DNA of 64,000 nt from Burkholderia sp. BCC0506 (GCF_902833145.1 NZ_CADFEN010000003.1:310001-374000); one strand, 5' to 3'. Positions 25,827 through 36,324 are shown, counted from the first letter of the stretch. The notes: generated from the sequence alone by a model not told the origin. A program made the numbers and translations.

Positions 25827-27140
25827 TCACTCCACGAACAGCAGTGCCGGGCGTTCGAGCACCGCGCGCACGGCCTGGATGAATTCGGCCGCATCCGCAC
25901 CGTCGACCACGCGATGGTCGAACGACGACGACAGGTTCATCATCTTGCGCGCGACGACCGCGCCGTCGCGGATCATCGGCCGCTCGACGATCCGGTTCAC
26001 GCCGACGATGCCCACTTCCGGATGATTGATCACCGGCGTCGACACGATGCCGCCGAGCGCGCCGAGGCTCGAGATCGTGATCGTCGAGCCGCTCAGTTCG
26101 TCGCGCTGCGCGCGATTCGCACGCACCGCGTCGGCGAGCCGCGCGATTTCCGCCGAGATCGACCACACGTCGCGCGCTTCCGCATGGCGCAGCACGGGCA
26201 CCGTGAGGCCGCCGTCCGTCTGCGTCGCGACACCCATGTGCACCGCGCCGTAGCGCGTGACGACGCCCGCTTCGTCGTCGAACCGCGCGTTGATCTGCGG
26301 GAAGTCGCGCAGCGCGATCACCAGCGCGCGGATCAACAGCGGCAGCGGCGTGAGCTTGCCGCGCGTGTCGCCGTGGCGGCGGTTCAGTTCCGCGCGCAAC
26401 GATTCGAGCTCGGTCACGTCGATCTCCTCGACGTAGCTGAAATGCGGGATGCGGCGCTTCGCTTCCTGCATCTTGCGCGCGATCGCGCGCCGCAGGCCGA
26501 TCACCGGCACGTCGGTTTCGTCGTGGCGTTCGTGGTAGCCGCGCGGTTGCGATGCGTGCGCCGCGCCGCCGCCGGTGCGCGCATACGCATCGAGGTCCGC
26601 ATGCACGATCCGCCCCGCTTCGCCCGTGCCGCGCACGTAGCGCAGCTCGATGCCCATGTCCCATGCACGCTGGCGCACGGCCGGCGACGCGAGCGGACGT
26701 TCGCCCGGCGCGAGCGCCGCGCGCGGCGGCGCGACCGGTTCGTCGCGGCGCGGTTTCGCCGGTGCGCGAGGCGCCTCAGGCTGCGCAGGCGGCTCGGCCG
26801 GCGCGTCGGCCACCGGCTTCGACGGCGCCGCCGCCGCGACCGGTGCGGTTGCCACCTTTGTTTCTCGCACCGGTGCCGCGGCCTTCAGGTTGCCGTCGCC
26901 TTCGACTTCCAGCCGGATCAGCTCGCTGCCGACCGCCATCATCTCGCCGATCCGGCCGCCCAGTTCGAGCACCTTGCCCGCCACCGGCGACGGAATCTCG
27001 ACCGCCGCCTTGTCGGTCATCACGTCGGCGAGCGGCTGGTCTTCCTTGATCGTCTGCCCGACTTCCACATGCCAGGCCACCAGCTCGACCTCGGCGATCC
27101 CTTCGCCGATATCCGGCATCTTGATGACATGAATCCCCAT
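25827..27140 (-). CDS. bkdB: branched-chain 2-oxo acid dehydrogenase E2 (dihydrolipoyl acyltransferase)
   Basis: A 437-residue E2. The lipoyl domain (1-80) carries the lipoylated Lys44 in [14 protein letters not shown] Pro/Ala-rich linker follows, then the peripheral-subunit binding domain (about 150-190, [23 protein letters not shown]) and the acyltransferase domain ending in [17 protein letters not shown] with the catalytic His and Asp. One lipoyl domain is normal for BCKDH E2. It follows E1-beta after one base. Confidence 0.92.
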   Translation of the reverse strand: MGIHVIKMPDIGEGIAEVELVAWHVEVGQTIKEDQPLADVMTDKAAVEIPSPVAGKVLELGGRIGEMMAVGSELIRLEVEGDGNLKAAAPVRETKVATAPVAAAAPSKPVADAPAEPPAQPEAPRAPAKPRRDEPVAPPRAALAPGERPLASPAVRQRAWDMGIELRYVRGTGEAGRIVHADLDAYARTGGGAAHASQPRGYHERHDETDVPVIGLRRAIARKMQEAKRRIPHFSYVEEIDVTELESLRAELNRRHGDTRGKLTPLPLLIRALVIALRDFPQINARFDDEAGVVTRYGAVHMGVATQTDGGLTVPVLRHAEARDVWSISAEIARLADAVRANRAQRDELSGSTITISSLGALGGIVSTPVINHPEVGIVGVNRIVERPMIRDGAVVARKMMNLSSSFDHRVVDGADAAEFIQAVRAVLERPALLFVE

Positions 27141-27141
27141 C

Positions 27142-28182
27142 TCACGCCTCCATCACGCGTCGCAACGCTTCGCCGACCCGGGCCGGCCCCGGAAAGTACG
27201 CCCACTCCTGCGCATGCGGATAGGGCGTGTCCCAGCCCGTCGTGCGCTCGACCGGCGCTTCGAGGTGGTAGAAGCAGTGTTCCTGGACCAGCGACACGAG
27301 CTCCGCGCCATAGCCGCAGGTGCGCGTCGCCTCGTGCACCACGACGCAGCGCCCGGTCTTGCGCACCGACGCGACGACCGTGTCGAGATCGAGCGGCCAC
27401 AGCGTGCGCAGGTCGATCACTTCCGCGTCGATGCCCGTCTCCTCGGCCGCAGCCAGCGACACGTGCACCGTCGTGCCGTACGTGAGCACCGTCACGTCGT
27501 TGCCGGGCCGCACGACCGCGGCCGTATCGAGCGGCACCGTGTAGTAGCCTTCGGGCACCGCGCTCGCCGGATGCTTGAGCCACGACGTGACGGGCCGTTC
27601 GTGATGGCCGTCGAACGGCCCGTTGTACAGCCGTTTCGGTTCGAGGAAGATCACCGGATCGTCGTTCTCGATCGACGCGATCAGGAGCCCTTTCGCGTCG
27701 TACGGATTCGACGGCATCACCGTGCGCAGCCCGCACACCTGCGTGAACATCGCCTCCGGGCTCTGGCTGTGCGTCTGTCCGCCGTAGATGCCGCCGCCGC
27801 ACGGCATCCGGATCGTCATCGGCGCGGTGAACTGGCCGGCCGAGCGATAGCGCAGCCGCGCGCCTTCCGACACGATCTGGTCGGAGGCCGGGTAGAAATA
27901 ATCGGCGAACTGGATCTCGCAGACGGGCCGCAACCCGTACGCGCCCATCCCCACCGCCGCGCCGACGATCCCGCCTTCGGAGATCGGCGCATCGAACACG
28001 CGCGACTTGCCGTATTTGTTCTGCAGTCCTTCGGTACAGCGGAACACGCCGCCGAAGTAGCCGACGTCCTGCCCGAACACGACCACGTCGCTGTCGCGCC
28101 CGAGCATCACGTCCATCGCGGAGCGCAGCGCCTGGATCATCGTCATCGGCTGCGTCGCCGTCCCTGTCTCGTGTTGCGCCAT
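27142..28182 (-). CDS. bkdA2: branched-chain 2-oxo acid dehydrogenase E1 beta
   Basis: A 346-residue E1-beta transketolase-like subunit. FGQDVGYFGGVFRCTEGLQNKYG, FDAPISEGGIVGAAVGMGAYG and PCGGGIYGGQTHSQSPEA are typical, as is the C-terminal half with VLTYGTTVHVSL and EVIDLRTLWPLD. Start ATG 28182 (MAQHETG). Separated from E1-alpha by two bases. The frame is open further upstream, across the E1-alpha gene, but only this part is coding in this frame. Confidence 0.92.
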   Translation of the reverse strand: MAQHETGTATQPMTMIQALRSAMDVMLGRDSDVVVFGQDVGYFGGVFRCTEGLQNKYGKSRVFDAPISEGGIVGAAVGMGAYGLRPVCEIQFADYFYPASDQIVSEGARLRYRSAGQFTAPMTIRMPCGGGIYGGQTHSQSPEAMFTQVCGLRTVMPSNPYDAKGLLIASIENDDPVIFLEPKRLYNGPFDGHHERPVTSWLKHPASAVPEGYYTVPLDTAAVVRPGNDVTVLTYGTTVHVSLAAAEETGIDAEVIDLRTLWPLDLDTVVASVRKTGRCVVVHEATRTCGYGAELVSLVQEHCFYHLEAPVERTTGWDTPYPHAQEWAYFPGPARVGEALRRVMEA

Positions 28183-28184
28183 GA

Positions 28185-29736
<1,552 letters not shown>

Positions 29737-29776
29737 AAAAGACCCCGCGGAGATCATGGATCCCGGCAGGGTCTTT
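29737..29776 (-). terminator. terminator after the flavin reductase gene
   Basis: AAAGACCC (29738-29745) pairs with GGGTCTTT (29769-29776). Read on the minus strand the stem ends in GGGTCTTTTG, directly downstream of the flavin reductase stop. Confidence 0.65.
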
Positions 29777-29832
29777 CGTCGGGTTCGGGCGCCGGCGCGC
29801 CCGATTGCCGGCTTACTGCGGCGCGCGATCGA

Positions 29833-30459
29833 TCATGCGTCGGGACGGAAGATGTCGAAGCGGCTGTCGGGCTTCACGTGCACGTAGGCCGACGGGCCGC
29901 CCGCGCGAAGAATGATGCCTGCACCGAAGGTATCGAAGATACCGTCCTTCAGCAGGTCGTGGCGGATGTGGACCGCGATGACCTCGCCCAGCACCAGCGT
30001 GGCCGGCGTCTCGACGCCGTGATGATCGCGCAAGCGGATCACGTCGGTCACCTTGCATTCGAAGTTCACGCCGCTTTCCGCGACGCGCGGCACGTCGACG
30101 AGGCGCGACGGCACCGCGGTCAAGCCGCCGAGTTCGAACTCGTTCACGTCGTACGGCACGGCGGCACAGGTCTGGTTCATCCGCTCGGCGAGATCGCGCG
30201 TTGCGAGGTTCCACACGAACTCGCCGGTTTCCTGCACGTTGCGCACGCTGTCCTTCGCGGTGGTGCTCGAAAAGCCGATGATCGGCGGGCGATAGTTGAA
30301 CGCGTTGAAGAAGCTGTACGGCGCGAGGTTCAGCGTGCCGTCGCTGCCGCGGGATGAAATCCAGCCGATCGGGCGCGGGCCGATGATCGCGTTCAACGGA
30401 TCGTGCGGCAGGCCGTGGCCTTGCGACGGTTCGTAATAGTGATGGGTCGAGTCGGTCAT
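29833..30459 (-). CDS. flavin reductase-like (DIM6/NTAB) family protein
   Basis: A 208-residue FMN-binding split-barrel protein. PHDPLNAIIGPRPIGWISS (residues about 19-37) and NLAPYSFFNAFNYRPPIIGFSS are the family signature that binds flavin phosphate. GEFVWNLATRDLAERMNQT follows. Such proteins reduce flavins for monooxygenases or act as small flavoenzymes. Single gene with its own terminator; no monooxygenase neighbour. Confidence 0.85.
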   Translation of the reverse strand: MTDSTHHYYEPSQGHGLPHDPLNAIIGPRPIGWISSRGSDGTLNLAPYSFFNAFNYRPPIIGFSSTTAKDSVRNVQETGEFVWNLATRDLAERMNQTCAAVPYDVNEFELGGLTAVPSRLVDVPRVAESGVNFECKVTDVIRLRDHHGVETPATLVLGEVIAVHIRHDLLKDGIFDTFGAGIILRAGGPSAYVHVKPDSRFDIFRPDA

Positions 30460-30635
30460 GACGGGTGGTCAGGCGAAAGGCAAACGATATGGAGGCTGTC
30501 GGCGGGACGCATTTGCCGATGGCGACGCAAGCGTCCGGTGCGACGTGCGTGCCAGTATCACATGGCGTGGTTTTCGGTGCAGCGGCGTGCGTTGCGAGCC
30601 TCGCTGACGTGCCGCTGCATAGGTCTGCGCCAAAT

Positions 30636-30673
30636 AAAAAACCCGCGAGCGCTTCATTTCTCGCGGGTTTTTT
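30636..30673 (-). terminator. terminator of the split tRNA-Leu transcript
   Basis: AAAAAACCCGCGAG (30636-30649) and CTCGCGGGTTTTTT (30660-30673) make a 14-bp perfect stem with a 10-base loop. It lies 32 bases beyond the tRNA 3' end on the minus strand and is symmetric enough to act on both strands. Confidence 0.85.
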
Positions 30674-30705
30674 ACACCTTCATCGAATCGCGTCAACGCA
30701 ATCGA

Positions 30706-31039
30706 TGGTGCCGGGGACCGGACTCGAACCGGCAAGCCAGTTAAGGCGGCGGATTTTCGTCACACTGCTTCTTTCAAAGCCGGCGTCGCGTGCGCGAACC
30801 GTTCGTGCGCTGGACTATGCCTTCACCGTCGCGTGCGGGCGTGACCGCTGCCCATGCGCCTTAGGTGCCCCCCGTCTAGTCTCTACACCTTCCTCGCGGA
30901 TGCCGCGAGGCTTGGCTCGGCGTTGCCTCGATGCGCGCATCAGGGGTTTCGCCGAATTTGAAGGGTTCTGCACCGACCGTTTCCGGCCGGGCACTCAATC
31001 GTTTAAGTCCGCTATGTTTACCAATTTCATCACCCCGGC
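30706..31039 (-). tRNA. tRNA-Leu(UAA), interrupted by a group I intron
   Basis: Exon 1 is 31039-31005 (35 nt) and exon 2 is 30757-30706 (52 nt, CCA encoded). Joined they give an 87-nt tRNA: acceptor GCCGGGG/CCCCGGC with discriminator A, D-arm with pairs ATG/CAT around AAATTGGTAAA, anticodon stem GCGGA/TCCGC with loop CTTAAAA (anticodon UAA), a long variable arm as in tRNA-Leu, and T-arm GCCGG-TTCGAGT-CCGGT. The gene is cut after U34, the first anticodon base, exactly where cyanobacterial and plastid tRNA-Leu(UAA) genes carry their intron. Without splicing the tRNA cannot fold its anticodon arm. A terminator follows. Confidence 0.92.
30758..31004 (-). ncRNA. group I self-splicing intron (247 nt) in tRNA-Leu(UAA)
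   Basis: Numbered 1-247 from 31004 down to 30758. It begins AAACGATTGAG; GAG at 9-11 pairs with exon CUU, giving the U-G pair that marks the 5' splice site (P1). P4 is TCGGCG (50-55) with CGCCGA (83-88). A perfect stem CCTCGCGG/CCGCGAGG (95-102/106-113) fits P6. The R core GTGTAGAGACTAGACGG starts at 118 and the S core GAAGGCATAGTCC at 181; GACTA (124-128) pairs with TAGTC (188-192) as P7. CGAAC/GTTCG forms P9. The last base is G247, as required. It closely resembles the cyanobacterial tRNA-Leu introns. No homing-endonuclease ORF. Confidence 0.92.
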
Positions 31040-31054
31040 AAGAGGGCGGACGCG

Positions 31055-31060
31055 ATTCTA
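31055..31060 (-). promoter_or_regulatory. probable -10 box of the tRNA-Leu gene
   Basis: Minus strand TAGAAT followed by a GC-rich discriminator (CGCGTCCGCCC) 16 bases before the tRNA 5' end, as in stable-RNA promoters. No good -35 box is visible. Confidence 0.45.
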
Positions 31061-31304
31061 CCACTGCTGGCGCATGCGTTCCCTTATTCCGCGCGCGCCC
31101 TATCGTGCCCCAGCCATCGTCGCACCGCTTCGTCCTGCGCATTCGGCACCGATACGACACCGATGCCACACGGCCGACGATTTCGTCCCGCGCCGCACCC
31201 TGCCCCGATACAATCGACCGCGCGTCGTCCGACGGCCCCAACCGTCTGACGTTTGTGTCGTGCTTTTCACGAAACAAGCGTCGCGTGCGTCATCGCGAAG
31301 TCAC

Positions 31305-31339
31305 AAACGTTTTCGATAATTTCCCGGCCGAAAACGTTT
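31305..31339 (+). promoter_or_regulatory. two LacI-family operators upstream of the LacI gene
   Basis: AAACGTTTTCG (31305-31315) and CGAAAACGTTT (31329-31339) are an exact inverted repeat. Each contains the palindrome AAACGTTT with a central CG, the classic core of LacI/PurR-type operators; core centres are 27 bp apart. They lie 16-50 bases before the LacI start codon, so the regulator probably represses itself and perhaps the transport operon behind it. Confidence 0.7.
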
Positions 31340-31354
31340 ACATCGCGTTATTTC

Positions 31355-32380
31355 ATGACCTCGACCATCAAGGACGTCGCCGCCCTCGCGGGCTTCTCGA
31401 TCGCCACCGTTTCGCGTGCGATCAACGCACCGCATACCGTCAGCCCCGCCACGCTGCAGACGATCCGCACCGCGATCGACACGCTGCAATTCCGCCCGAG
31501 CCCGCTCGGCCGGCAACTGCGCGGCGAGCGCACGCGGCTCGTCGGCGTCGTCGTGCCGACGCTGTCGAACCCGGTGTTCGCCGACTGCCTGCAAGGCATC
31601 GACGCGCTCGCGACCGCGGCCGGTTTCAAGCTGATCCTGATGACGACCGAATACGACGCGGCGCGCGAGCGTCATGCGATCGAGACGCTGCGCGAGCAGC
31701 GCGTCGAAGGGCTGATCCTCACCGTCGCCGATGCGGATACGCACCCGCTGCTCGACATGCTCGATCGCGACGGCCCGCATTACGTGCTGATGCACAACGA
31801 CACGCAGCGCCGTCCGTCGGTGTCGGTCGACAACCGCCGCGCCGCCTATGACGGCGTGCGGCTGCTGACCGCGCGCGGCCACCGCCGCGTGCTGATGCTG
31901 GCCGGTTCGCTCGCCGCGTCGGATCGCGCACGCCAGCGTCATCTCGGTTATGCGCAAGCGCTCGACGAAGCCGGCGTCGCCCCGCTGCCGCCCGTCGAAG
32001 TCGACTTCACCGCGCCCGAGCTGCCCGACGCAGTGCTCGCGCATCTCACCGCGCAGGCCACGCGTCCGACCGCCCTCTTCTGCAGCAACGACCTGCTCGC
32101 GATGGTCGTGATGCGCGGCCTGCGCCGCGCGGGTTTCTCGATCCCCGACGACCTGTCGGTGCTCGGCTTCGACGGGATCGCGATCGGCGAGCTGCTCGCG
32201 CCGCCGCTCGCGAGCGTCGCGACGCCGAACCGCGACATCGGCCGTCACGCGTGGCAGCGTCTCGTCGAATGCATCGGCGGCGCAGCGATCGAGCGCACGT
32301 CGATGATCCTGCCGCATGCGGTGCGCGATGGTGCGACGGTCGCACCGCCGGCCGCCGACCTGCAACTGCGCGAGGCCTGA
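31355..32380 (+). CDS. LacI-family transcriptional repressor
   Basis: A 341-residue LacI-type regulator. The N-terminal helix-turn-helix plus hinge is TIKDVAALAGFSIATVSRAI (residues 3-22) and LGRQLRGERTRLVGVVVPTLSNPVF. The effector domain has FCSNDLLAMVVMRGL and VLGFDGI as usual. ATG 31355 gives the family-normal start; the longer frame from 31253 would run through the operators. It precedes an ABC importer operon by 79 bases on the same strand, so it probably senses that system's substrate. Confidence 0.88.
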   Translation: MTSTIKDVAALAGFSIATVSRAINAPHTVSPATLQTIRTAIDTLQFRPSPLGRQLRGERTRLVGVVVPTLSNPVFADCLQGIDALATAAGFKLILMTTEYDAARERHAIETLREQRVEGLILTVADADTHPLLDMLDRDGPHYVLMHNDTQRRPSVSVDNRRAAYDGVRLLTARGHRRVLMLAGSLAASDRARQRHLGYAQALDEAGVAPLPPVEVDFTAPELPDAVLAHLTAQATRPTALFCSNDLLAMVVMRGLRRAGFSIPDDLSVLGFDGIAIGELLAPPLASVATPNRDIGRHAWQRLVECIGGAAIERTSMILPHAVRDGATVAPPAADLQLREA

Positions 32381-32459
32381 GCGCAACACGCACGCGGCAC
32401 GTACACCGATCACCACACCCCGTTACCCCAGCGTCACCCCACTCGCCCGGAGACCCACC

Positions 32460-33488
32460 GTGTCCTTTCGCCTGACCTCGCTGCTGCGCGCGCTTGCCGC
32501 GCCGCTCGCCTTCGCCGCGCTCGTCGCCGGCGCCCCCGCGGCCCACGCCGACGAAACGGCGATCTGCTACAACTGCCCGCCCGAATGGGCCGACTGGGCC
32601 GCGCAGATCGCGGCGATCAAGCAGAAGACCGGCATCCGCGTGCCGTTCGACAACAAGAACTCGGGCCAGTCGATCGCACAGTTGATCGCCGAGCAGAAGA
32701 GCCCGGTGGCCGACGTCGTCTACCTGGGCGTATCGTCGGCATTCCAGGCGAAGGACAAGGGCGTGATCGCGCCGTACAAGCCCGCGCACTGGAACGACAT
32801 TCCCGCGAACCTGAAGGACCCGCAAGGCTACTGGTTCGCGATCCACTCGGGCACGCTCGGCTTCTTCGTGAACAAGGACGCGCTCGACGGCAAGCCGGTG
32901 CCGCGTTCGTGGGCCGATCTGCTGAAGCCCGAATACAAGGGCATGGTCGGCTATCTCGATCCGTCGAGCGCGTTCGTCGGCTATGCGGGTGCGGTCGCCG
33001 TCAACCAGGCGCTCGGCGGCAGCCTCGACGACTTCAAGCCGGGCCTCGAGTGGTTCCGCAAGCTGAAGGCGAACGCGCCGATCGTGCCGAAGCAGACGGC
33101 CTACGCACGCGTGCTGTCCGGCGAGATTCCGATCCTGCTCGACTACGACTTCGACGCGTATCGCGCGAAATACAAGGACAACGCGAACGTCGAGTTCGTG
33201 ATCCCGAAGGAAGGCACGATCGCGGTGCCGTACGTGATGAGCCTCGTGAAGGGCGCGCCGCACGATGCGAACGGCAAGAAGGTGCTCGATTTCGTGCTGT
33301 CGGACGAAGGCCAGAAGCTGTGGGCCAATGCGTACCTGCGCCCGGTGCGCGCGCAGGCGCTCGGCGCCGACGTTGCCGCGAAGTTCCTGCCGGCGAGCGA
33401 ATACGCGCGGGCGAGGTCGGTCGATTTCGGCAAGATGGCGGCCGGCCAGCAAGCGTTCGGCCAGCAATACCTGCAGGTGATGCAGTAA
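32460..33488 (+). CDS. ABC importer periplasmic substrate-binding protein
   Basis: A 342-residue solute-binding protein of the iron(III)/polyamine/phosphonate-binding (type II) group. The signal peptide is residues 1-30 (ends APAAHADE). The mature part starts TAICYNCPPEWADWAAQIAA and contains NSGQSIAQLIAEQKSPVADVVY and IHSGTLGFFVNKDAL. The start is GTG 32460 with GGAG upstream. Followed by two permeases, the ATPase and a phosphodiesterase, so the ligand could be a phosphodiester or organophosphate; this is inferred from the operon. Confidence 0.85.
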   Translation: MSFRLTSLLRALAAPLAFAALVAGAPAAHADETAICYNCPPEWADWAAQIAAIKQKTGIRVPFDNKNSGQSIAQLIAEQKSPVADVVYLGVSSAFQAKDKGVIAPYKPAHWNDIPANLKDPQGYWFAIHSGTLGFFVNKDALDGKPVPRSWADLLKPEYKGMVGYLDPSSAFVGYAGAVAVNQALGGSLDDFKPGLEWFRKLKANAPIVPKQTAYARVLSGEIPILLDYDFDAYRAKYKDNANVEFVIPKEGTIAVPYVMSLVKGAPHDANGKKVLDFVLSDEGQKLWANAYLRPVRAQALGADVAAKFLPASEYARARSVDFGKMAAGQQAFGQQYLQVMQ

Positions 33489-33505
33489 GCGGCCGGCCCC
33501 ACGTC

Positions 33506-34330
33506 ATGCTCGACCTGACTTTTCCACTGCGCTGGCGCGTCGCGCTCGTCGCGCCGGCGCTGGCGGTATTCGCCGCGTTCTGGCTGCTGCCGATGGCGTC
33601 GCTCGTGCGCGTGTCCGCCGACGGCGCGTTCTTCTCGCACTACGCGGCGCTGCTCGGCAATGCGCGCTACATGAAGAGCCTCGGCGAGACGGTCGCGCTG
33701 TCCGCCGGCGTCACGCTCGCGACGCTCGCGCTGTCGACGATCTCGGGCCTGCTGCTCGCGCGCCGCGAATTCGCCGGCAAGCGCGTGCTGCTCGCGCTGC
33801 TGACGTTTCCGCTCGCGTTCCCGGGCGTCGTCGTCGGGTTCATGGTGATCATGCTCGCCGGGCGCCAGGGGTTGATCGGCATGCTGTCGGCGAAGCTCAC
33901 GGGCGACAAGTGGGTCTTCGCGTATTCGGTCGCCGGCCTGTTCGTCGGCTACCTGTACTTCTCGATTCCGCGCGTGATCGTCACCGTGATCGCGGCCGCG
34001 TCGAAGCTCGACGCGTCGCTCGAGGAAGCCGCGCGTTCGCTCGGCGCATCGCCGTGGCGCATCTTCGTCGACATCGTGCTGCCCGCGCTCGCGCCGGGGC
34101 TGATCGCGGCCGGCGCGATCTGCTTCGCGACCGCGATGGGCGCGTTCGGTACCGCGTTCACGCTCGCCACCGACCTGAACGTGCTGCCGATGACGATCTA
34201 TACCGAGTTCACGCTGAACGCGAACATCGCGACCGCGGCCGGCCTGTCGATCGTGCTCGGCATCGTCACCTGGGCCGTGCTCGCGCTCGCGCGCCGCTTC
34301 ACCGGCCACACCGCCGCCGCCGCGGCCTGA
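33506..34330 (+). CDS. ABC importer permease 1
   Basis: A 274-residue inner-membrane permease of the CysW/PotB type with about six helices. The EAA loop that contacts the ATPase is LEEAARSLGASPWRIFVDIVLPALAPG (split, about residues 172-198). It follows the binding protein by 17 bases. Ribosome-binding site is weak, suggesting translational coupling. Confidence 0.87.
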   Translation: MLDLTFPLRWRVALVAPALAVFAAFWLLPMASLVRVSADGAFFSHYAALLGNARYMKSLGETVALSAGVTLATLALSTISGLLLARREFAGKRVLLALLTFPLAFPGVVVGFMVIMLAGRQGLIGMLSAKLTGDKWVFAYSVAGLFVGYLYFSIPRVIVTVIAAASKLDASLEEAARSLGASPWRIFVDIVLPALAPGLIAAGAICFATAMGAFGTAFTLATDLNVLPMTIYTEFTLNANIATAAGLSIVLGIVTWAVLALARRFTGHTAAAAA

Positions 34331-34340
34331 GGATTCCAGT

Positions 34341-35243
34341 ATGCAATCGCTTTCCGGCTCTTCCGCGCCGTCGCCGGCGCCCGCTACGGCTCCGTTGCCA
34401 GCGAAGCGTGCCGCGCGGCGTGCGCCGCGCGCCGCCGGGGCGCGGGCGATCGCCGCGCTGCAATGGGGCGTCACGCTACTGCTGTGCGCGTTCCTGATCG
34501 TGCCCGTCGTGATGTCGGTGCTCGCGGGGCTGACCGTCAATTATTTCCGCGGCCTGTCGAGCGGCCTCACGCTGCGCTGGCTCGAACAGGTGTGGCAGCA
34601 GTATCACGGCTCGGTCGCGCTGTCGCTCTATGTCGCGTCCGCGACGCTCGCGATCGTGCTCGTCGTCGGCGTGCCGGCCGGCTATGCGCTCGCGCGCAGC
34701 AAGAGTCGCATCGCGCGCGCGATCGAGGAAGCGCTCGTGCTGCCGGTCGCGCTGCCGGGGCTGGCTTCGGCGCTCGCGCTGCTGGTCGTGTACGGCGGCT
34801 TCACCGCGTTCCGGATGAGCCTGTGGTTCATCGTCGTCGGCCACGTCGTGTTCACGCTGCCGTTCATGGTGCGCGCGGTGGCGGCCGTCGCGGCGGGCGC
34901 CGACCTGCGCACGCTCGAGGAAGGCGCGGCGAGCCTCGGCGCGTCGTTCGTCACGCGCTTCGTCACGATCGTGCTGCCGAACCTGCGGCCCGGCATCGTC
35001 GCCGGTGCGCTCGCGGTGCTCACGCTGTCGATCGGCGAATTCAACCTCACATGGATGCTGCATACGCCCGACACCAAGACGCTGCCGGTCGGGCTCGCCG
35101 ATACCTACGCGTCGCTGCGCCTCGAAGTCGGCAGCGCGTACACCATCCTGTTCCTGCTGATGACGCTGCCGCTGCTCGTCGCGATGCAGTGGCTCGGCGT
35201 CGATCCGTCCGGTACGCGCGCGCTGAAGAAGCGCCCGCGCTGA
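34341..35243 (+). CDS. ABC importer permease 2
   Basis: A 300-residue permease of the PotC type. The N-terminal 35 residues are Ala/Pro/Arg-rich and cytoplasmic; six helices follow. The EAA loop is LEEGAASLGASFVTRFVTIVLPNLRPG (split, about 193-219). GAGG lies eight bases before ATG 34341, overlapping the end of permease 1. Together with permease 1 it forms the translocation channel. Confidence 0.87.
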   Translation: MQSLSGSSAPSPAPATAPLPAKRAARRAPRAAGARAIAALQWGVTLLLCAFLIVPVVMSVLAGLTVNYFRGLSSGLTLRWLEQVWQQYHGSVALSLYVASATLAIVLVVGVPAGYALARSKSRIARAIEEALVLPVALPGLASALALLVVYGGFTAFRMSLWFIVVGHVVFTLPFMVRAVAAVAAGADLRTLEEGAASLGASFVTRFVTIVLPNLRPGIVAGALAVLTLSIGEFNLTWMLHTPDTKTLPVGLADTYASLRLEVGSAYTILFLLMTLPLLVAMQWLGVDPSGTRALKKRPR

Positions 35244-35257
35244 CTTTTCCTGCAGAC

Positions 35258-36289
35258 ATGAAGCTCGATTCCACTCCCATCACCCTGACCGGCTGCGCGA
35301 AGACGTTCCGCGGCACCCGCGTGCTCGAACCGCTGGATCTATCGATCGGCGCCGGGGAAACGCTCGTGCTGCTCGGGCCGTCGGGCTGCGGCAAGACGAC
35401 CACGCTGCGCCTGATCGCGGGCCTCGACACGCCGGACGCCGGCGGCACGATCGCGTTCGGCGACGACGACGTCACCGCACTGCCGATCGAGCGCCGGCAG
35501 GTCGGCATGGTCTTCCAGAACTACGCGCTGTTTCCGAACCTGACGGTGCGCGGCAACGTCGGCTACGGGCTGAAGATCCGCAAGACGGAGCCGCGCGCGT
35601 TGCGCGAACGCGTCGACGAACTGCTCGCGATGATGCGGCTCGACGCGCATGCGGACAAGCCGGTCGATCAGCTGTCGGGCGGCCAGCGTCAGCGCGTCGC
35701 GCTGGCGCGCGCGCTCGCGGTGCGGCCGCGCGTGCTGCTGCTCGACGAACCGCTGACCGCGCTCGACGCGAAGCTGCGCGACGTGTTGCGCCGCGACATG
35801 AACGCGCTGCTGCGCGCGCTCGGCGTGACGACCGTCTACGTGACGCACGACCAGGCCGAAGCGATGGAGCTCGGCGACCGCATCGTCGTGATGGGCGCGG
35901 GCCGCATCGAGCAGATCGGCACGCCGCGCGAGATCTACTACCACCCGGCGAACCGCACGGTCGCGCAGTTCATCGGCACGCTGAACCGGCTGGCGGGCCG
36001 GTGGCGCGACGGTGCGCTCGAAACGACGGGCGGCGCGATCGTCACGCCGCACGCGGCGGACGAATGGTTCTTCCGCCCCGAGGACGCGCAGCTCGCCGAT
36101 CCCGCGCATGCGCCGCTGCGCGGCGCGGTCGGCGCGTGCGCGTTCCTCGGCGAGCGCACGCGGCTCACGATCGAGCACGCGGCGCCCGACGCGCTCGTGA
36201 TCGACGTGCCGGGCCGCATCGCCCTCGCGCGCGGCACGGCGGTCGGCCTCACGATCGCGCCGGAAGGCCTGATCGCGCTCGGCGCGTAA
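35258..36289 (+). CDS. ABC importer ATP-binding protein
   Basis: A 343-residue ATPase of the PotA/FbpC type. Walker A GPSGCGKTT (about 39-47), Q-loop VFQNYALFPN, signature LSGGQRQRVALARAL, Walker B LLLDEPLTALD and switch HDQAEAME are all present. A C-terminal TOBE-like regulatory domain (about 240-340) follows. It starts at ATG 35258, 14 bases after permease 2. Confidence 0.9.
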   Translation: MKLDSTPITLTGCAKTFRGTRVLEPLDLSIGAGETLVLLGPSGCGKTTTLRLIAGLDTPDAGGTIAFGDDDVTALPIERRQVGMVFQNYALFPNLTVRGNVGYGLKIRKTEPRALRERVDELLAMMRLDAHADKPVDQLSGGQRQRVALARALAVRPRVLLLDEPLTALDAKLRDVLRRDMNALLRALGVTTVYVTHDQAEAMELGDRIVVMGAGRIEQIGTPREIYYHPANRTVAQFIGTLNRLAGRWRDGALETTGGAIVTPHAADEWFFRPEDAQLADPAHAPLRGAVGACAFLGERTRLTIEHAAPDALVIDVPGRIALARGTAVGLTIAPEGLIALGA

Positions 36290-36324
36290 GCCGTCGATCG
36301 GGCATCATCCGTGCAGCACCCCAC

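Noticed and set aside
30706-31039. The split tRNA as an integration-site (att) remnant or a broken tRNA
   Set aside because: The two halves rejoin exactly at the group I splice sites with full catalytic-core sequence between them; no integrase or direct repeat is nearby.
30465-31319. ORFs crossing the tRNA-Leu locus
   Set aside because: They translate tRNA and intron sequence and have no coding character.
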